From positions 8,737,170-8,801,169 of the forward strand of contig CM050655.1 in NCBI GenBank assembly GCA_027574665.1: a stretch of DNA of 64,000 nucleotides. Direction: 5' to 3'. Source of the stretch: Rhynochetos jubatus. Taxonomy: Eukaryota; Chordata; Aves; Eurypygiformes; Rhynochetidae. Numbering within the stretch: the stretch's first letter is position 1; the number at the start of each line of letters is the position of its first letter. The notes beneath the pieces were generated by a model that saw nothing but the letters and a program-made list of their open reading frames with translations, searched no databases and was not told the DNA's origin. Both the position numbers and the translations under genes were made by a program. This document shows, piece by piece, positions 23,101 to 33,018 of this stretch.

Positions 23101-24854
23101 CAAAGCACCTTCAAAGGGTCCAGCTTCTGAAAAAGCCGGAGATAAGAGTGAACAGAAGTCAGGGGCACAGTTTTTCACTTTAGAAGGCAGACACCCTGAC
23201 AGGACTGTATTTCCTGATACGTATTTCAGTTACAAGGTAGACGAAGAATTTGCAACACCTTTCAAAACGGTGGCCACCAAGAGTCTAGATTTTGATCCGT
23301 GGTCCAATAACCGAGGTGACGACGAAGTGTTTGAGACTAAATCAAGGGATGATGAGGCTAAGCCATTTGGTCTGGCAGTGGAAGACAGATCTCAAGCAAC
23401 AACACCTGATACAACTCCAGCCAGAACTCCAACAGATGAAAGTACGCCAACTAGCGAGCCCAACCCCTTCCCATTTCATGAAGGGAAGATGTTTGAGATG
23501 ACTCGCAGTGGTGCAATTGACATGAGCAAGAGGGATTTTGTTGAAGAAAGACTCCAATTTTTTCAGATTGGTGAGCATACTTCTGAAGGGAAGTCAGGGG
23601 ACAAGGGGGAAGGGGATAAAAGTACAGTCACTGCCATCACACAGCCACAGGCAGGGGACAACACTGTAGAAACAAACCTAGAGACACCAGTAGAAACAAC
23701 AGCAGTTGAACATAAGCCCATCATCCAGGCCAGTGGAGATTGCATGGAACAGACACTTGGTAGTAACTCACTGGAAAAGTCATCGGCAGCGGTAAACGCT
23801 TCTAAAGTTGATCCCAAATTGCGCACACCAATTAAAATGGGAATTTCTGCTTCCACCATGACTCTGAAGAAAGATGGCCCTGGCGAAGTGACAGATAAGA
23901 TAGAAGCTGTGATGCCAAGTGGTCAGGGATTAGAAAATGAAACTGTAGCAGTGATTGCGAGTTCAGCTTCTAGCCAGGCAAGCTGTAGGCAAACAGAAAA
24001 CACTGATTTTCCAAAAGATAATTTTAATAACAACAACAATTTGGATTCATCTGCTGTCCCTACAGATGATATTGCCTGTAATGTAGTGCTAAAAGAACAC
24101 TTGGAACCGAAATGTTCCCTCCAGAAAGCTAATCAAGCAAAAAACACTTCAGGAAAAGGTACAGGGACAACACAAGGACACAGAGTAAGAGATAAGCAAA
24201 AACCACACGGAGAGCAGAAAAAGTCAACAGACTTGGTAGGAGCTAGAGCAAAATCAAAGCTTCCTGTAAAGGCCAGCTCAGTAAAAGAAGGCTTTTCACA
24301 GAATAACCTCCAAACCAATACGGGGAGTAAAGTGAGAGGGGCTAGTAAGCCTGACAAAGCAACGCAGAATAATTCTTCTCCCTGTCTAGAAGCAAGGTCT
24401 AGGATTCCTGTAAAAAATACACATAGGAGTAATCTAGCTAGAAGAACTCCAGCCCTGCCAAAACAAGAGCAGGTAGAGAAAGAAAAAACAAAACAGCTTC
24501 CTTCTAAATTACCAGTAAAGGTAAGATCTACCTCCGTCACCATGACAACAGTTAAAGTAAAGAAAAATCAGCTTAGGGAGGTATGTAAACATTCCATTGA
24601 ATATTTTAAGGGAATTAGTGGTGAGACACTAAAGCTTGTGGATCGTCTATCTGATGAAGAGAAAAAGATGCAGTCAGAGGTCTCTGATGATGAAGAAGAC
24701 AGTACATCAAGGAACACATCCTTATCAGAAGCTACTCAAGTTTACCAGCCTTCCATTACATCGAAGTCTGCTAGAGACATGAGAACAGAGGCAGCATCTA
24801 TAAAATCAAAGAGTGAAAAGGCCGACAGTGAGAGGAGGAGGAGTAAGAGGACTG
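17154..24854 (+). CDS. ANK3: ANK3 giant exon (480-kDa ankyrin-G serine-rich region and tail)
   Basis: 7,701 nt: two bases completing Lys, 2,566 codons, one base carried on. Acceptor tctaag, donor gtgaga. It begins KTVERSAGATRSLPATYSYK. The first ~420 codons are Ser/Thr-rich with many S-P-[LIV]-[KR] sites. The rest is an acidic, probably disordered tail. A W-V-E-F LC3/GABARAP-interaction motif has its Trp codon at 18,689-18,691; mammalian ankyrin-G has DDW(I/T)EFSSEE there. Five S-K/R-I/L-P motifs (20,951; 20,981; 24,254; 24,398; 24,503) resemble EB-binding sites. The family role is neuronal: ankyrin clustering at axon initial segment and nodes, and stabilising GABA-A synapses. Reading through the donor gives a stop at 24,923-24,925. 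Confidence 0.97.
19731..19736 (+). promoter_or_regulatory. ANK3: internal 5' splice site for the 270-kDa isoform
   Basis: Inside the giant exon, ATTGAAAAAG is followed by gtaatc. Using it ends the exon at 19,730 (2,577 nt) and joins in frame to 25,493, giving EVHIEKG then PQSPCE. That junction matches the 270-kDa ankyrin-G protein as I recall it from rodents. Confidence 0.85.
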
Positions 24855-25492
24855 GTGAGAATGAAGGCAGTCAGGTTTCTGGAGCTCTCATGGCTCACCT
24901 CGTGGAGATCAAGCCTAGTTTGTAAAACTTTCAACTTGTTGATCCTAGTGCATGAACTGTTGTGATTGCCTGTGGAGTGACTTAACTGTAGTTTTCATCC
25001 TGTCATTGTCATCTGTATGTGCTGTCTTACACTCTTCTTTCTTCCTTTAAACAAATCCTGTACTGTAGAAAGCTAGTGAAGCATGCCAAAGACATTCGTG
25101 TAACTCAGAAATTGTTGTAACTCAGAAATTGAAAGATTTCTTTTGTGACAGCAAATTTGTTCTGTCAAAGTAGAGAAAATAGATGATAATCTGGTCTTGG
25201 TGGTTCCCACCAGTAACTGAACGATTTGTGTACAGTCTAAGAGCTAGATTGTCAGCATGTTTGGTCTCATTACACGACATCATGTAGTTTGACATTTGGC
25301 TTTACACAGGTGAAAATATAGAAGCCGTTAAAATATTTTTGCTTTGTAGGTTATTAGGACACACAACCATCCTAGTAAACAATATAAGCACTGGCAACAT
25401 AGTCAAATTAAAGCTATTCTTTCTAATAAGCTTTTGTCCAGTATTGTGGTTTTCTGTGCAAAACCTTTTAATTGAGAAATTGTGAATCACAG
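24855..25492 (+). other. ANK3: ANK3 intron after the giant exon
   Basis: Starts gtgaga, ends tgaatcacag. The first 71 bases stay open in the giant-exon frame to a TGA at 24,923-24,925. A 17-bp tandem near-duplication lies at 25,099-25,132. Confidence 0.85.
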
Positions 25493-25567
25493 GTCCACAG
25501 AGTCCATGTGAACGGACAGATATAAGGATGGCAATTGTAGCCGATCACCTAGGACTTAGCTGGACAG
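25493..25567 (+). CDS. ANK3: ANK3 exon: start of death domain
   Basis: 75 nt, entered and left in the same phase. Encodes (G)PQSPCERTDIRMAIVADHLG then LSWT. This is the common splice target of the 480-, 270- and shorter isoforms and begins the death-domain fold. Donor gtaagc is strong. Confidence 0.97.
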
Positions 25568-26397
25568 GTAAGCTTTTCTGTTTTAATATTGAAATTAGTC
25601 TTCACTGTTACATTTTCAGGTAGTGTTTCTCCAAAAGCCACAGCGAGGCTGCATCAGGCTCTCCCTGAGCCCAGCCTCCTAAACATGCAACACGTTGCTG
25701 GGCAAGGATGCCTAAGAGGAAATAGCTGTGAAGAATTATCCCGTGCTCCTGCAAAATCAAACAGAAACTCATAGGGAAAATAGCTAAAACGACTCCCAAG
25801 ACGTCTGCCCAAGGGGTTGAGAGAATCTCTCTACTCGGGCTCAGGGCTGCCTCTGTACCTGGACAGCCATTTCCCCAAAGCCCTGGGTGTCGCAGGGGGC
25901 CGATGCTGTCTGTGGGGTTGCCTAACTGTATGCCCACCGTACCTCCCTATACTGATGGGCAGAGCTGTGTGGGCTTACAGCTGCAGCAGCCATCTCTCCC
26001 TGGGCGCAGGTGACGAAAGCGCCAGTGCTGAGCTGCGCAGCGAGCTCACAAAGCAGTAACCGTCACCAGAAAAAGCAGATTTTATAAATTAGCAGTGATG
26101 AGGTAGTCTCCACGGAGCATTTTTTCACCGTGTTAAAGTGGCTTGCTGGGTATAAATACGATAATAGCTCACAGAGATGATGAAAATTCAAAATTGTGTT
26201 AAGAAATTAAGGTATGAGTATATAATGTCATGCTCATCGTTATCTGTAAAGTTTCTGTCAGGTAGTTTTGTTAACATCTGTGTGACCTAAGAAAGATAAT
26301 ATTTTTAAGCGTGACCGGATGATTGAGGGATCTGTGCTTTGTTTGGTGTTTTTGTTGTTTTCTTTTCTTGCTTGCCTTTTTTGTTTTGTCTTTATAG
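25568..26397 (+). other. ANK3: ANK3 intron, no feature seen
   Basis: Bounded by gtaagc and a T-rich tract ending tttatag. Open frames on both strands at 25,600-26,060 have no support. Confidence 0.8.
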
Positions 26398-26529
26398 AAC
26401 TGGCAAGAGAACTGAATTTTTCTGTGGATGAAATAAATCAAATCCGAGTAGAAAACCCAAATTCTCTTATTGCTCAAAGCTTCATGTTATTAAAAAAATG
26501 GGTTACCAGAGATGGGAAAAATGCTACAA
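26398..26529 (+). CDS. ANK3: ANK3 exon: death domain, middle
   Basis: 132 nt, phase kept. Encodes [44 protein letters not shown]. The DEINQIR...L..W motif is the death-domain core; only an Ile/Ala-level change (LIAQ versus LISQ) separates it from mammals as recalled. Donor gtaagt is consensus. Confidence 0.98.
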
Positions 26530-27567
26530 GTAAGTTCAAGGAGCTACTTTTGTTGTTTATAAGCTGTAGCCCATTTCATCTGTTGCTTCCTCTAAACAGG
26601 TTAAATTGAAGAAAACATTATGAATGTCTTTTGCCAAACCACTGATGGGGGAAAAAAGAATTAGTTGTATTTTTACCAGAAGTCAGAAACTTGTCATATT
26701 TATTCAGTATGTACGCAGAAGTGTTCTCCACATTCATAATTGATGGGACAAGTAGTGAACTGAAATTCCCGTAAAGGAAATATTAAGGAAAACTTTCCAA
26801 TAGCAGGGAACGTGAAGCGTGGAAATAGGCTGCCTGGAAAAGTTAGGTAGTCCCGCAGTGTGGCAGGTCATAAGAAAAGCTTAAACTTCCTTCTGTGAGG
26901 AGTGATGGAGACACGAAGTCTGCACTGATTCTGCTGGATTTATCGGTGCACTTCACTTGAACGGCTCAAACTGAAAGAGAGGGTTTGATTTTTGCGTTAG
27001 GTCAACGGTATTCGTTCCCGTTCTCTAATCCGCACAGTCCTACCCAGTATTTGAGTCTGCTTTGATCTCTTTCTCTGTAAAAGTAATTTCCAGTATTACT
27101 GTGTTCTCGCAACAAGATTACTGTAAATGGGATTTCACGATGTACTGCGTGAATAGCCTTACGTGCGGCATTACCTACATGCCTACCTATTCTGCTGTTC
27201 CTCGAAACGGAATGGTAAAAGGATTATTTTTTTACACTCCTTTTACGCTCCAGTAAAAGGATATTTTGTTTCAGCGCTAAGTAAATACGTTCTTTAAGAA
27301 CTCTCTGACCTTATTCTTTGTGCCTTTTGTGTTACAATATAATTACAGCTGGGGGGAGGGAAGACTCTTAATAGATGTATATCTTGAATAAGTAGGCAGC
27401 ACAATGACTACTTAGACAAATGATGGGGATTGCTGGAACCAAAGGCATTGGGACAGAAACGTATGCCAGCAATTTATAATTAATGCAATGTGAATGTAAC
27501 CGAGAAAGACGATTGCACAGTTCTGCAACGCTGAACTTTTTTCTGACGTGTTTTATTTGTTTTTCAG
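26530..27567 (+). other. ANK3: ANK3 intron with possible old LINE remnant
   Basis: Around 26,785-26,900 the sequence resembles degenerate CR1/L3-type LINE 3' DNA. Nothing else was recognised. Confidence 0.7.
26785..26900 (+). repeat. possible ancient CR1/L3-like LINE fragment
   Basis: The run AGGAAAACTTTCCAATAG, a GTGAAGC...GGAAATAGGCTGCCTGG pattern and TCATAAGAAAAGCTTAA follow the layout of the reverse-transcriptase 3' end seen in CR1-family elements (basic FF..V..W..LP coding). Strongly diverged; the borders are approximate. Confidence 0.35.
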
Positions 27568-27711
27568 CTGATGCCTTAACTTCTGTATTGACAAAAATTA
27601 ATCGAATAGATATCGTGACCCTGTTGGAAGGACCAATATTTGATTACGGGAATATTTCAGGCACCAGAAGTTTTGCAGATGAAAATAACGTTTTTCATGA
27701 TCCCATTGACG
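27568..27711 (+). CDS. ANK3: ANK3 exon: end of death domain
   Basis: 144 nt, phase kept. Encodes (T)DALTSVLTKINRIDIVTLLE, GPIFDYGNISGTRSFADENN, VFHDPIDG. It completes the last helices of the death domain and enters the C-terminal regulatory region. Donor gtaatt is not strong at +5/+6, in keeping with alternative downstream partners. Confidence 0.97.
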
Positions 27712-29960
27712 GTAATTGAATTCCATGGTCACGTTTAATTCAGTGACATGTCCAATAGCACAATAAAGTTGTATAAAGTAGACTTTAAAACAACCCAGTA
27801 AGTTCTACAGAAATAATTGGTTTTAATGTGAAGGGTTTTTCTTCTCCTAAAGCACGCTCATGGTACAATAGCTAGGTTGAACATTAATATCTTAAGGAAT
27901 AAGCCCAGGATCCCACAGACATATGCCTGAGTAAGCTTGTTCCCACCAGCCTCAGTTGACAAGACCTGGATGTTTTTCTCCTGTAATAGCTGGGCTTTGA
28001 GGCTTGCCCATGTATGTTTTTAATGTACTCGCTATTGCCTGCTTTCCGAGTTCCCTGCGAATATATGTCTGGGTTTTGGCTTCCTGTCAAGGTAAGTAAC
28101 AGAAAGATTTCTTCAAAGAAAAAAAAAAAAAAAGAAGGAAGAACAAGGGAAAAAAAGTGCTTAGTAATTGCACAGGGTAAATGAATGTAAATATACTACC
28201 AAGCCTCTCTGAGACAAGTGAACATCAATTACTTCATGATTTTCACTTGGACCATTTCTACAGTGGCATTAGTACACGAGACTATCTTTTTCAGCCCACT
28301 AATGGGTAAAATTGTGTCATAATTTTCACATGGAAGCTGTACCAAGTCAGAACAGAATTGCTATAGGTATATTTGTTATTTGTCAGTATGTAGTAGAGCT
28401 AAATGTTGGGGTTTCTTCCTTTAAATGTTAGTCGTCTGGTACTAGGTTGCTACATTCTTTACTTTGATTTTTGTCACATGTATTGAAATTACTCCTTAAA
28501 TAAGATTTTTCCTTTGTAAGTAACATTTCCTTTGGGTTTTTTTTTTTTGCAATTTGTTCAAGAATGTATTGGGCTTTCTCTTTATTTTAGTAGGATTTGC
28601 TTTCTTTAGAGCACATAAGCTCAGTGTGCCTCCATTATTGAACAGCATTGCTGGTCATTGAATCATTGCATTACAGAAATAATTTTCTGTTGACATTTTA
28701 AGAATGTTGCTCTTGAAATGTTGCTTGCGCCTTTTAATAGTGGCATCAGTGTTTGTATGAAAAAGATCCGCCTCTCTGCAGTTGCTTTCTGTCTCTCCTC
28801 TTCTCCGAACCTTCCTCAAGCTTCCTGTCCTCACCAAGACCAGACCACCTTTGCCTTCCTCTCAGCTGATTCAGGAAACAAAAAACCAAACCCTGTTAAC
28901 GCACCTCCCTTTGCAGGCAGCACAATGTCAAGTTAACCCCACGGCGTGTATTTTTATCCTTTCGTAGGTTACCTAACCTATTATTTGCTGGAATGTGGTC
29001 TTCAGATTTTGTTGTCATTTTATTGTGTATATTCAGTTAAACCCTTTTGTATGGTTTTTCTCATGTTTTCATCAATTTTTCTTTTCTCTCTTTATTTGAT
29101 CAGTGTATCTGATTGTACCCATGTCACCAAGATCACCTCACTCTCCAAGATCACCAAGATCTCCTTACTCACCACAGTCCTCTCACCTGTTTAACTTTAC
29201 TGTACCTGAAATATTCATATAGCTCTCCCTTGTTGTGTTTGTGTTCTCTTATCCCTCTGTTAACTTCCTTTTTTAGTTTTTTAGTCTGCTGTGTGTTTTA
29301 GATCTACTATTCTTTAGTATCCTCATTAGGATCCATTTCTGTTCCTCATTCTTTAACTATTCCATGGCTAAACTGGAGGTATATATTAGGTATACACAAC
29401 ACTGTGTTGCTAGCATTGCGTATTTTTAGAAAGACGTGTATTAAAATGTGGACCTGTTTTAGAAATAATACCTACTGATGAAAAATTGGCTGTCCTATGT
29501 TATGATCTTCTTCTGTCTTTAAAATCTATTTATTAAACTTCCAAATTTAAAAAAATAAAAACTGAGAAGGAAAGAAAGATGTACCCAATGTGGCTGCAAG
29601 AGACCATATTGGCTATAAGGGGACAACCAGCCTTGTCCACATTTGTTTTATTGCATGCTCATAAGACAATCTGCTATAGCTTGAAAATATTAAAATGGCT
29701 GCGAAAAACAATTGCTGAAATCTTCACAGACTATTTACAAAATAGTCAGAAGTACTGGCTTCAGTGTACTACTCCCTGGCAGTACTCATTTTTTGTTCCA
29801 TCCGTTAAAGTAAAGAAATCTCTCAGAACTGCATTTGTTCTTATACGCCTGCACCTCCTCATATGTTTCATACTTTATGTAACTCATGAATCATTTGATA
29901 CTTGCTTATTTGTTGCTCCATGCTTCATCCCAGTCAGTCCAAATGTGCTGTCTTCCTTAG
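27712..29960 (+). other. ANK3: ANK3 intron containing a candidate terminal exon
   Basis: T-rich. Contains a poly-A tract at 28,118-28,132 and the candidate exon at 29,104-29,222. No mobile element was recognised. Confidence 0.75.
29104..29222 (+). CDS. ANK3: candidate alternative terminal exon with SPR repeats
   Basis: A long pyrimidine tract (29,077-29,100) ends in gatcag before 29,104. Joined to the G left by the death-domain exon at 27,711, the frame is open for 39 codons to a TAG at 29,220-29,222. The peptide is VYLIVPMSPRSPHSPRSPRS, then PYSPQSSHLFNFTVPEIFI. AATAAA lies at about 29,553-29,558. If used, ankyrin-G would end just after the death domain and lose the regulatory tail. I do not know this exon from other species; the splice signal and phase are seen, use is inferred. 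Confidence 0.4.
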
Positions 29961-30633
29961 GTTATCCCACCATTCAAGTGGAACTGGAAACTCCCACTGG
30001 GTTGCGCTTCGTGCCGCCCACCCCTTTCCATCAGGACGATTTCTTTAGCGACACCTCTAGCCTAGAGTCACCCCTTAGAACTCCCAGTAGGCTGAGTGAC
30101 GTGTTAGTGACCTCCCAGGGACACGTAGATGGTACAGCAGCAGCACCGCCAGTGGTGACTGAAGAAGACACCTCACTGGACGACAGCAAGCTCGATTTCT
30201 CAGTGCCTAGAGAAGGAACATCTAAAGATATTTCCATAGGCGAGAGCCAGTTGGAGGAAGTGGACCTTAAGGATTTTCCACGGTATCTTGGTAGTTATGG
30301 CGGGATATCAAAAGATGCTAAACCAAGGCAGAGTGAAGACACTAGTAAAACAGGAGTAAGGACTGAACAGCCTGAGAGAGAAAAGTCTGGTACTGATGAG
30401 GAGATGACGGAAGAAAAGTTTAAATCCCTGTTTGAGGACATTCATCTGGAAGAAGGAGCTGAGTCTGAGGAGATGACGGAAGAAAGAGTATGGTCAATTC
30501 TTAAAGGTGTTCAACAAGCAGAACACGAAATGTCTTCAATTACAGGTTGGCAGACTGACTCGTCAAGTGTCACCGAGCCACCGACGTCAGGACGCAGAAT
30601 AGGTGGTAGCCTGCTAGATCGCTTGGATGATAG
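29961..30633 (+). CDS. ANK3: ANK3 regulatory-domain exon with obscurin/titin-binding-related segment
   Basis: 673 nt: two bases completing Gly, 223 codons, two bases carried on. Acceptor tcttccttag, donor gtgagc. Starts GYPTIQVELETPTGLRFVPP with FFSDTSSLESPLRTPSRLSD, as in long mammalian isoforms. The second part has two copies of an EEMTEE(K/R) unit (30,402-30,467 and 30,471-30,530), matching the obscurin/titin-binding-related module described in muscle ankyrin-G and the obscurin-binding repeats of ANK1/ANK2. An in-frame internal acceptor at 30,545|30,546 allows a short 88-nt version. The open frame also runs upstream to 29,579, but that is intron. Confidence 0.93.
30536..30546 (+). promoter_or_regulatory. 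ANK3: in-frame internal 3' splice site of the regulatory exon
   Basis: tcaattacag precedes GTTGGCAG at 30,546. Splicing from 27,711 to 30,546 removes exactly 195 codons and gives DPIDG-W-Q, the junction found in the mammalian form that reads DPVDGWQNE. Same phase as the 29,961 acceptor. Confidence 0.8.
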
Positions 30634-32639
30634 GTGAGCATCTTTGTGCAAGAGTGCGTGTGCGTAAGCAAGGCGTCCTTCCCATGCTGCTTTCGCCTCC
30701 GGGAGCTGTGCTGAGCCTGCAGTTCTGCTAGTCTTTTTGAATATGTATAGATACATATATATGTATTTAAAAGGAAAATTAACATTTGACTCGATTCAGC
30801 CTCAGGCATACTTGTCTTTAAAAATGTATATTTATCAGGTTTCATTCTCAACAGGGGCATTTCAGAAGTAGTTGGTATTATGTTTAGTGGATAATATTAC
30901 TTTTTGTGTTTTTATCTTTTGTGATTCTATTTTTAATTAATCGAAGTGATGCATAGATGTAACTGGAATCAAGGACTATAAAATGTACATTATGTGAAAC
31001 CAGGATAGAACAGTACGCTTATTTCTCAGGTACCTTTATAGCAGTCGTCCGTTTCACCGCATCTCTCTGCCTTTCCTCCGATGGTGGTTTCTTCTTCTAT
31101 AAGCTAGTTTTTAAATTGTCACTGGTTTTATAACGCTTCCTTGAAGCACGTTATGTCACGCTGATTTACTAGACTTTTAAAGAGATGAGTTACCAGGCGT
31201 GAGAGGGTAAGCACGGTGATGCCAAATCCGTCTAGTCCCATATGCTGCCTCCCAGCAGTGACTGCAGACGTTGCTCAGGGTAGGAGAGTGGACATATACC
31301 CTGTTTTCCTTCCAGTACTCTCCCAACCTCCACTTGCTTTCAGCATAACGGCCTGCTGAGATAGATACTTTCTACATATTTATCCTCAGTGTACTTCTCT
31401 TGCATGAGCTTTTCCAGCCTCCCTTTGGACCTCCTTAAGCTTTCAACATTCACAATACGTGTTGCGGTGTTCAGCCTGGCTGGTACCCGGTGGGTGAAGA
31501 GCACCTGCCCGCCTTTGTTTTGAACGTGGCTCCCGTGATTACTAATGGAAGGAGCCAGGTCTGCATGAGCTGTAAATCAGCAGAGAATGATGATCTGCAG
31601 TGATCATTTGTCTGTCAGCAGTTTACATCCTTGGCAGCTTTGAGTCAGGATGTTTTAAGGTTCCAGGCAGCGCTGGATACTCTCTTACTGAATCCAGTGG
31701 GAATTTGGCCATTGATTTCAGCAAGCTGATCGTCTTTCAGGACTGTGAAGCGCTTGATTTACTACTGAAGTGATTTCTGTTCTGTTAAGCAAGCGTTGGT
31801 ATTCCGCATTTTATATTGTGTTAAAATTATAAACCAGATCACTTCTAGAAATAAAAGTGCTTCCTTAAGAAGGTAACTTACCCATTTCTAACTAGATTAA
31901 TTCAGTTTTGTATCTTTTATAAGACTTCTGCCAGCACATAGCTGGCACACACTATTGCCATGTGTACAGTCCCAGTGTTTGTCTGAAAGCAAGAAAAAAC
32001 ACAAGGGAGAAGAAAACTGCGGGTCAGAAGTGCAGGTTAAACCTGTCCGTAGGTAATCCAGGGCAAAATTTTAGTTGGCTTTCTATCTTGCAGCAACTTT
32101 CCTTGCCTTTGGTTTCGTGTGTTACTGAAACCCTGTGCTGTCTAGGGGTTTATTTTCAGATACTAATATTTATTAAAAGGCATGAGTTATCTGGAGTACA
32201 GCTATTGCAGTTTCAGGGGGAAAATAACGTTATTTGGTCATTACTGGTAATTGCAGGGTAACAGATGCTTTCATCACCTCCTTGGTTAGAGTGCAGGTGA
32301 AAGAATTAGTGCCTCGGGCATTTATCTTGTGATTATACAAGGGAAATTGTAGGTTTCGTGTATTTTTCTTTCTCTTTTTCCTTTCCACCTCCTCCCCCCA
32401 CCCTCAAGTGGAAGAGAATGAATATAAAACATTTGGCCTTGTTTCCAGTGTTCACCATATTCTCATTGCTTCTGAAAGGCTATTAAATTGATGGATGTTT
32501 GCAAGCTGAATTTAAAATTTTAGTTGTCTCTGTCTGAAATGTATGTGCTAAGATGGCAGGCTCAGTAAGAGGCTCACTGCTTTGCCCTTCTGCTGTGATT
32601 TAAGCACTGAACGGCTGTCTGTTCTGTTTTTTCTTGTAG
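30634..32639 (+). other. ANK3: ANK3 intron
   Basis: Contains a possible ancient interspersed repeat at about 31,370-31,580. Otherwise nothing was recognised. Confidence 0.75.
31370..31580. repeat. possible ancient amniote interspersed repeat
   Basis: The order of short words (TTTCAACATTCACAA, GTGTTCAGC, GGTGGGTGAAGAGCACCTGCC, TTTGTTTTGAACGTGG) resembles a dispersed repeat seen in many bird introns. I cannot name the family; divergence is high. Confidence 0.3.
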
Positions 32640-33018
32640 CTCGGACCAATGTAGGGATTCTGTTACCTCGTATGTCAAAGGAGAAGCAGGGAAGCCAGAA
32701 ACAAATGGAAGCCTCTCCGAATCCACAGCAGAGACAAAAAGTAAATCTTACATCCAGGAATGTTTAAATGATGTGGGAAAACAGTATGACAAAGAAGCCC
32801 TGAAAACAAAGCCCCAAATTTCAGCTGGTACTGATGAGCAAACGTTATCATCGACAGCATATCAGAAATCTTTGGAAGAGACTGGCAAGCCAACAACAGA
32901 AGGCAACAAAACATCTGTGCCTGTCAGTGTGAAGAAGATGAGCTGGAGTACTTCTGAGGATGGCAAGCCAAGAACTAGCATCCAAGAGGAGGAGGGAGCA
33001 GTAACGTCTGAACAGAAG
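32640..33018 (+). CDS. ANK3: ANK3 C-terminal regulatory exon
   Basis: One base completes Ser, then 126 codons, leaving in phase 0. Acceptor tttcttgtag, donor gtacag. Peptide landmarks are SSDQCRDSVTSYVKGEAGKP, AYQKSLEETGKPTTEGNK and SVPVSVKKMSWSTSEDGKPR, aligned with mammalian DQCRDSITSYLKGEAGK and AYQKSLEETSK...VPVSMKKMS. The exon can splice directly to the last exon (EQK then QGEAYK) or to the phase-0 cassettes. Confidence 0.96.

Noticed and set aside
29579..29960. N-terminal extension of the open frame leading into the 29,961 exon
   Set aside because: Intronic sequence in frame by chance; the strong acceptor at 29,960|29,961 and the conserved GYP start mark the exon edge.
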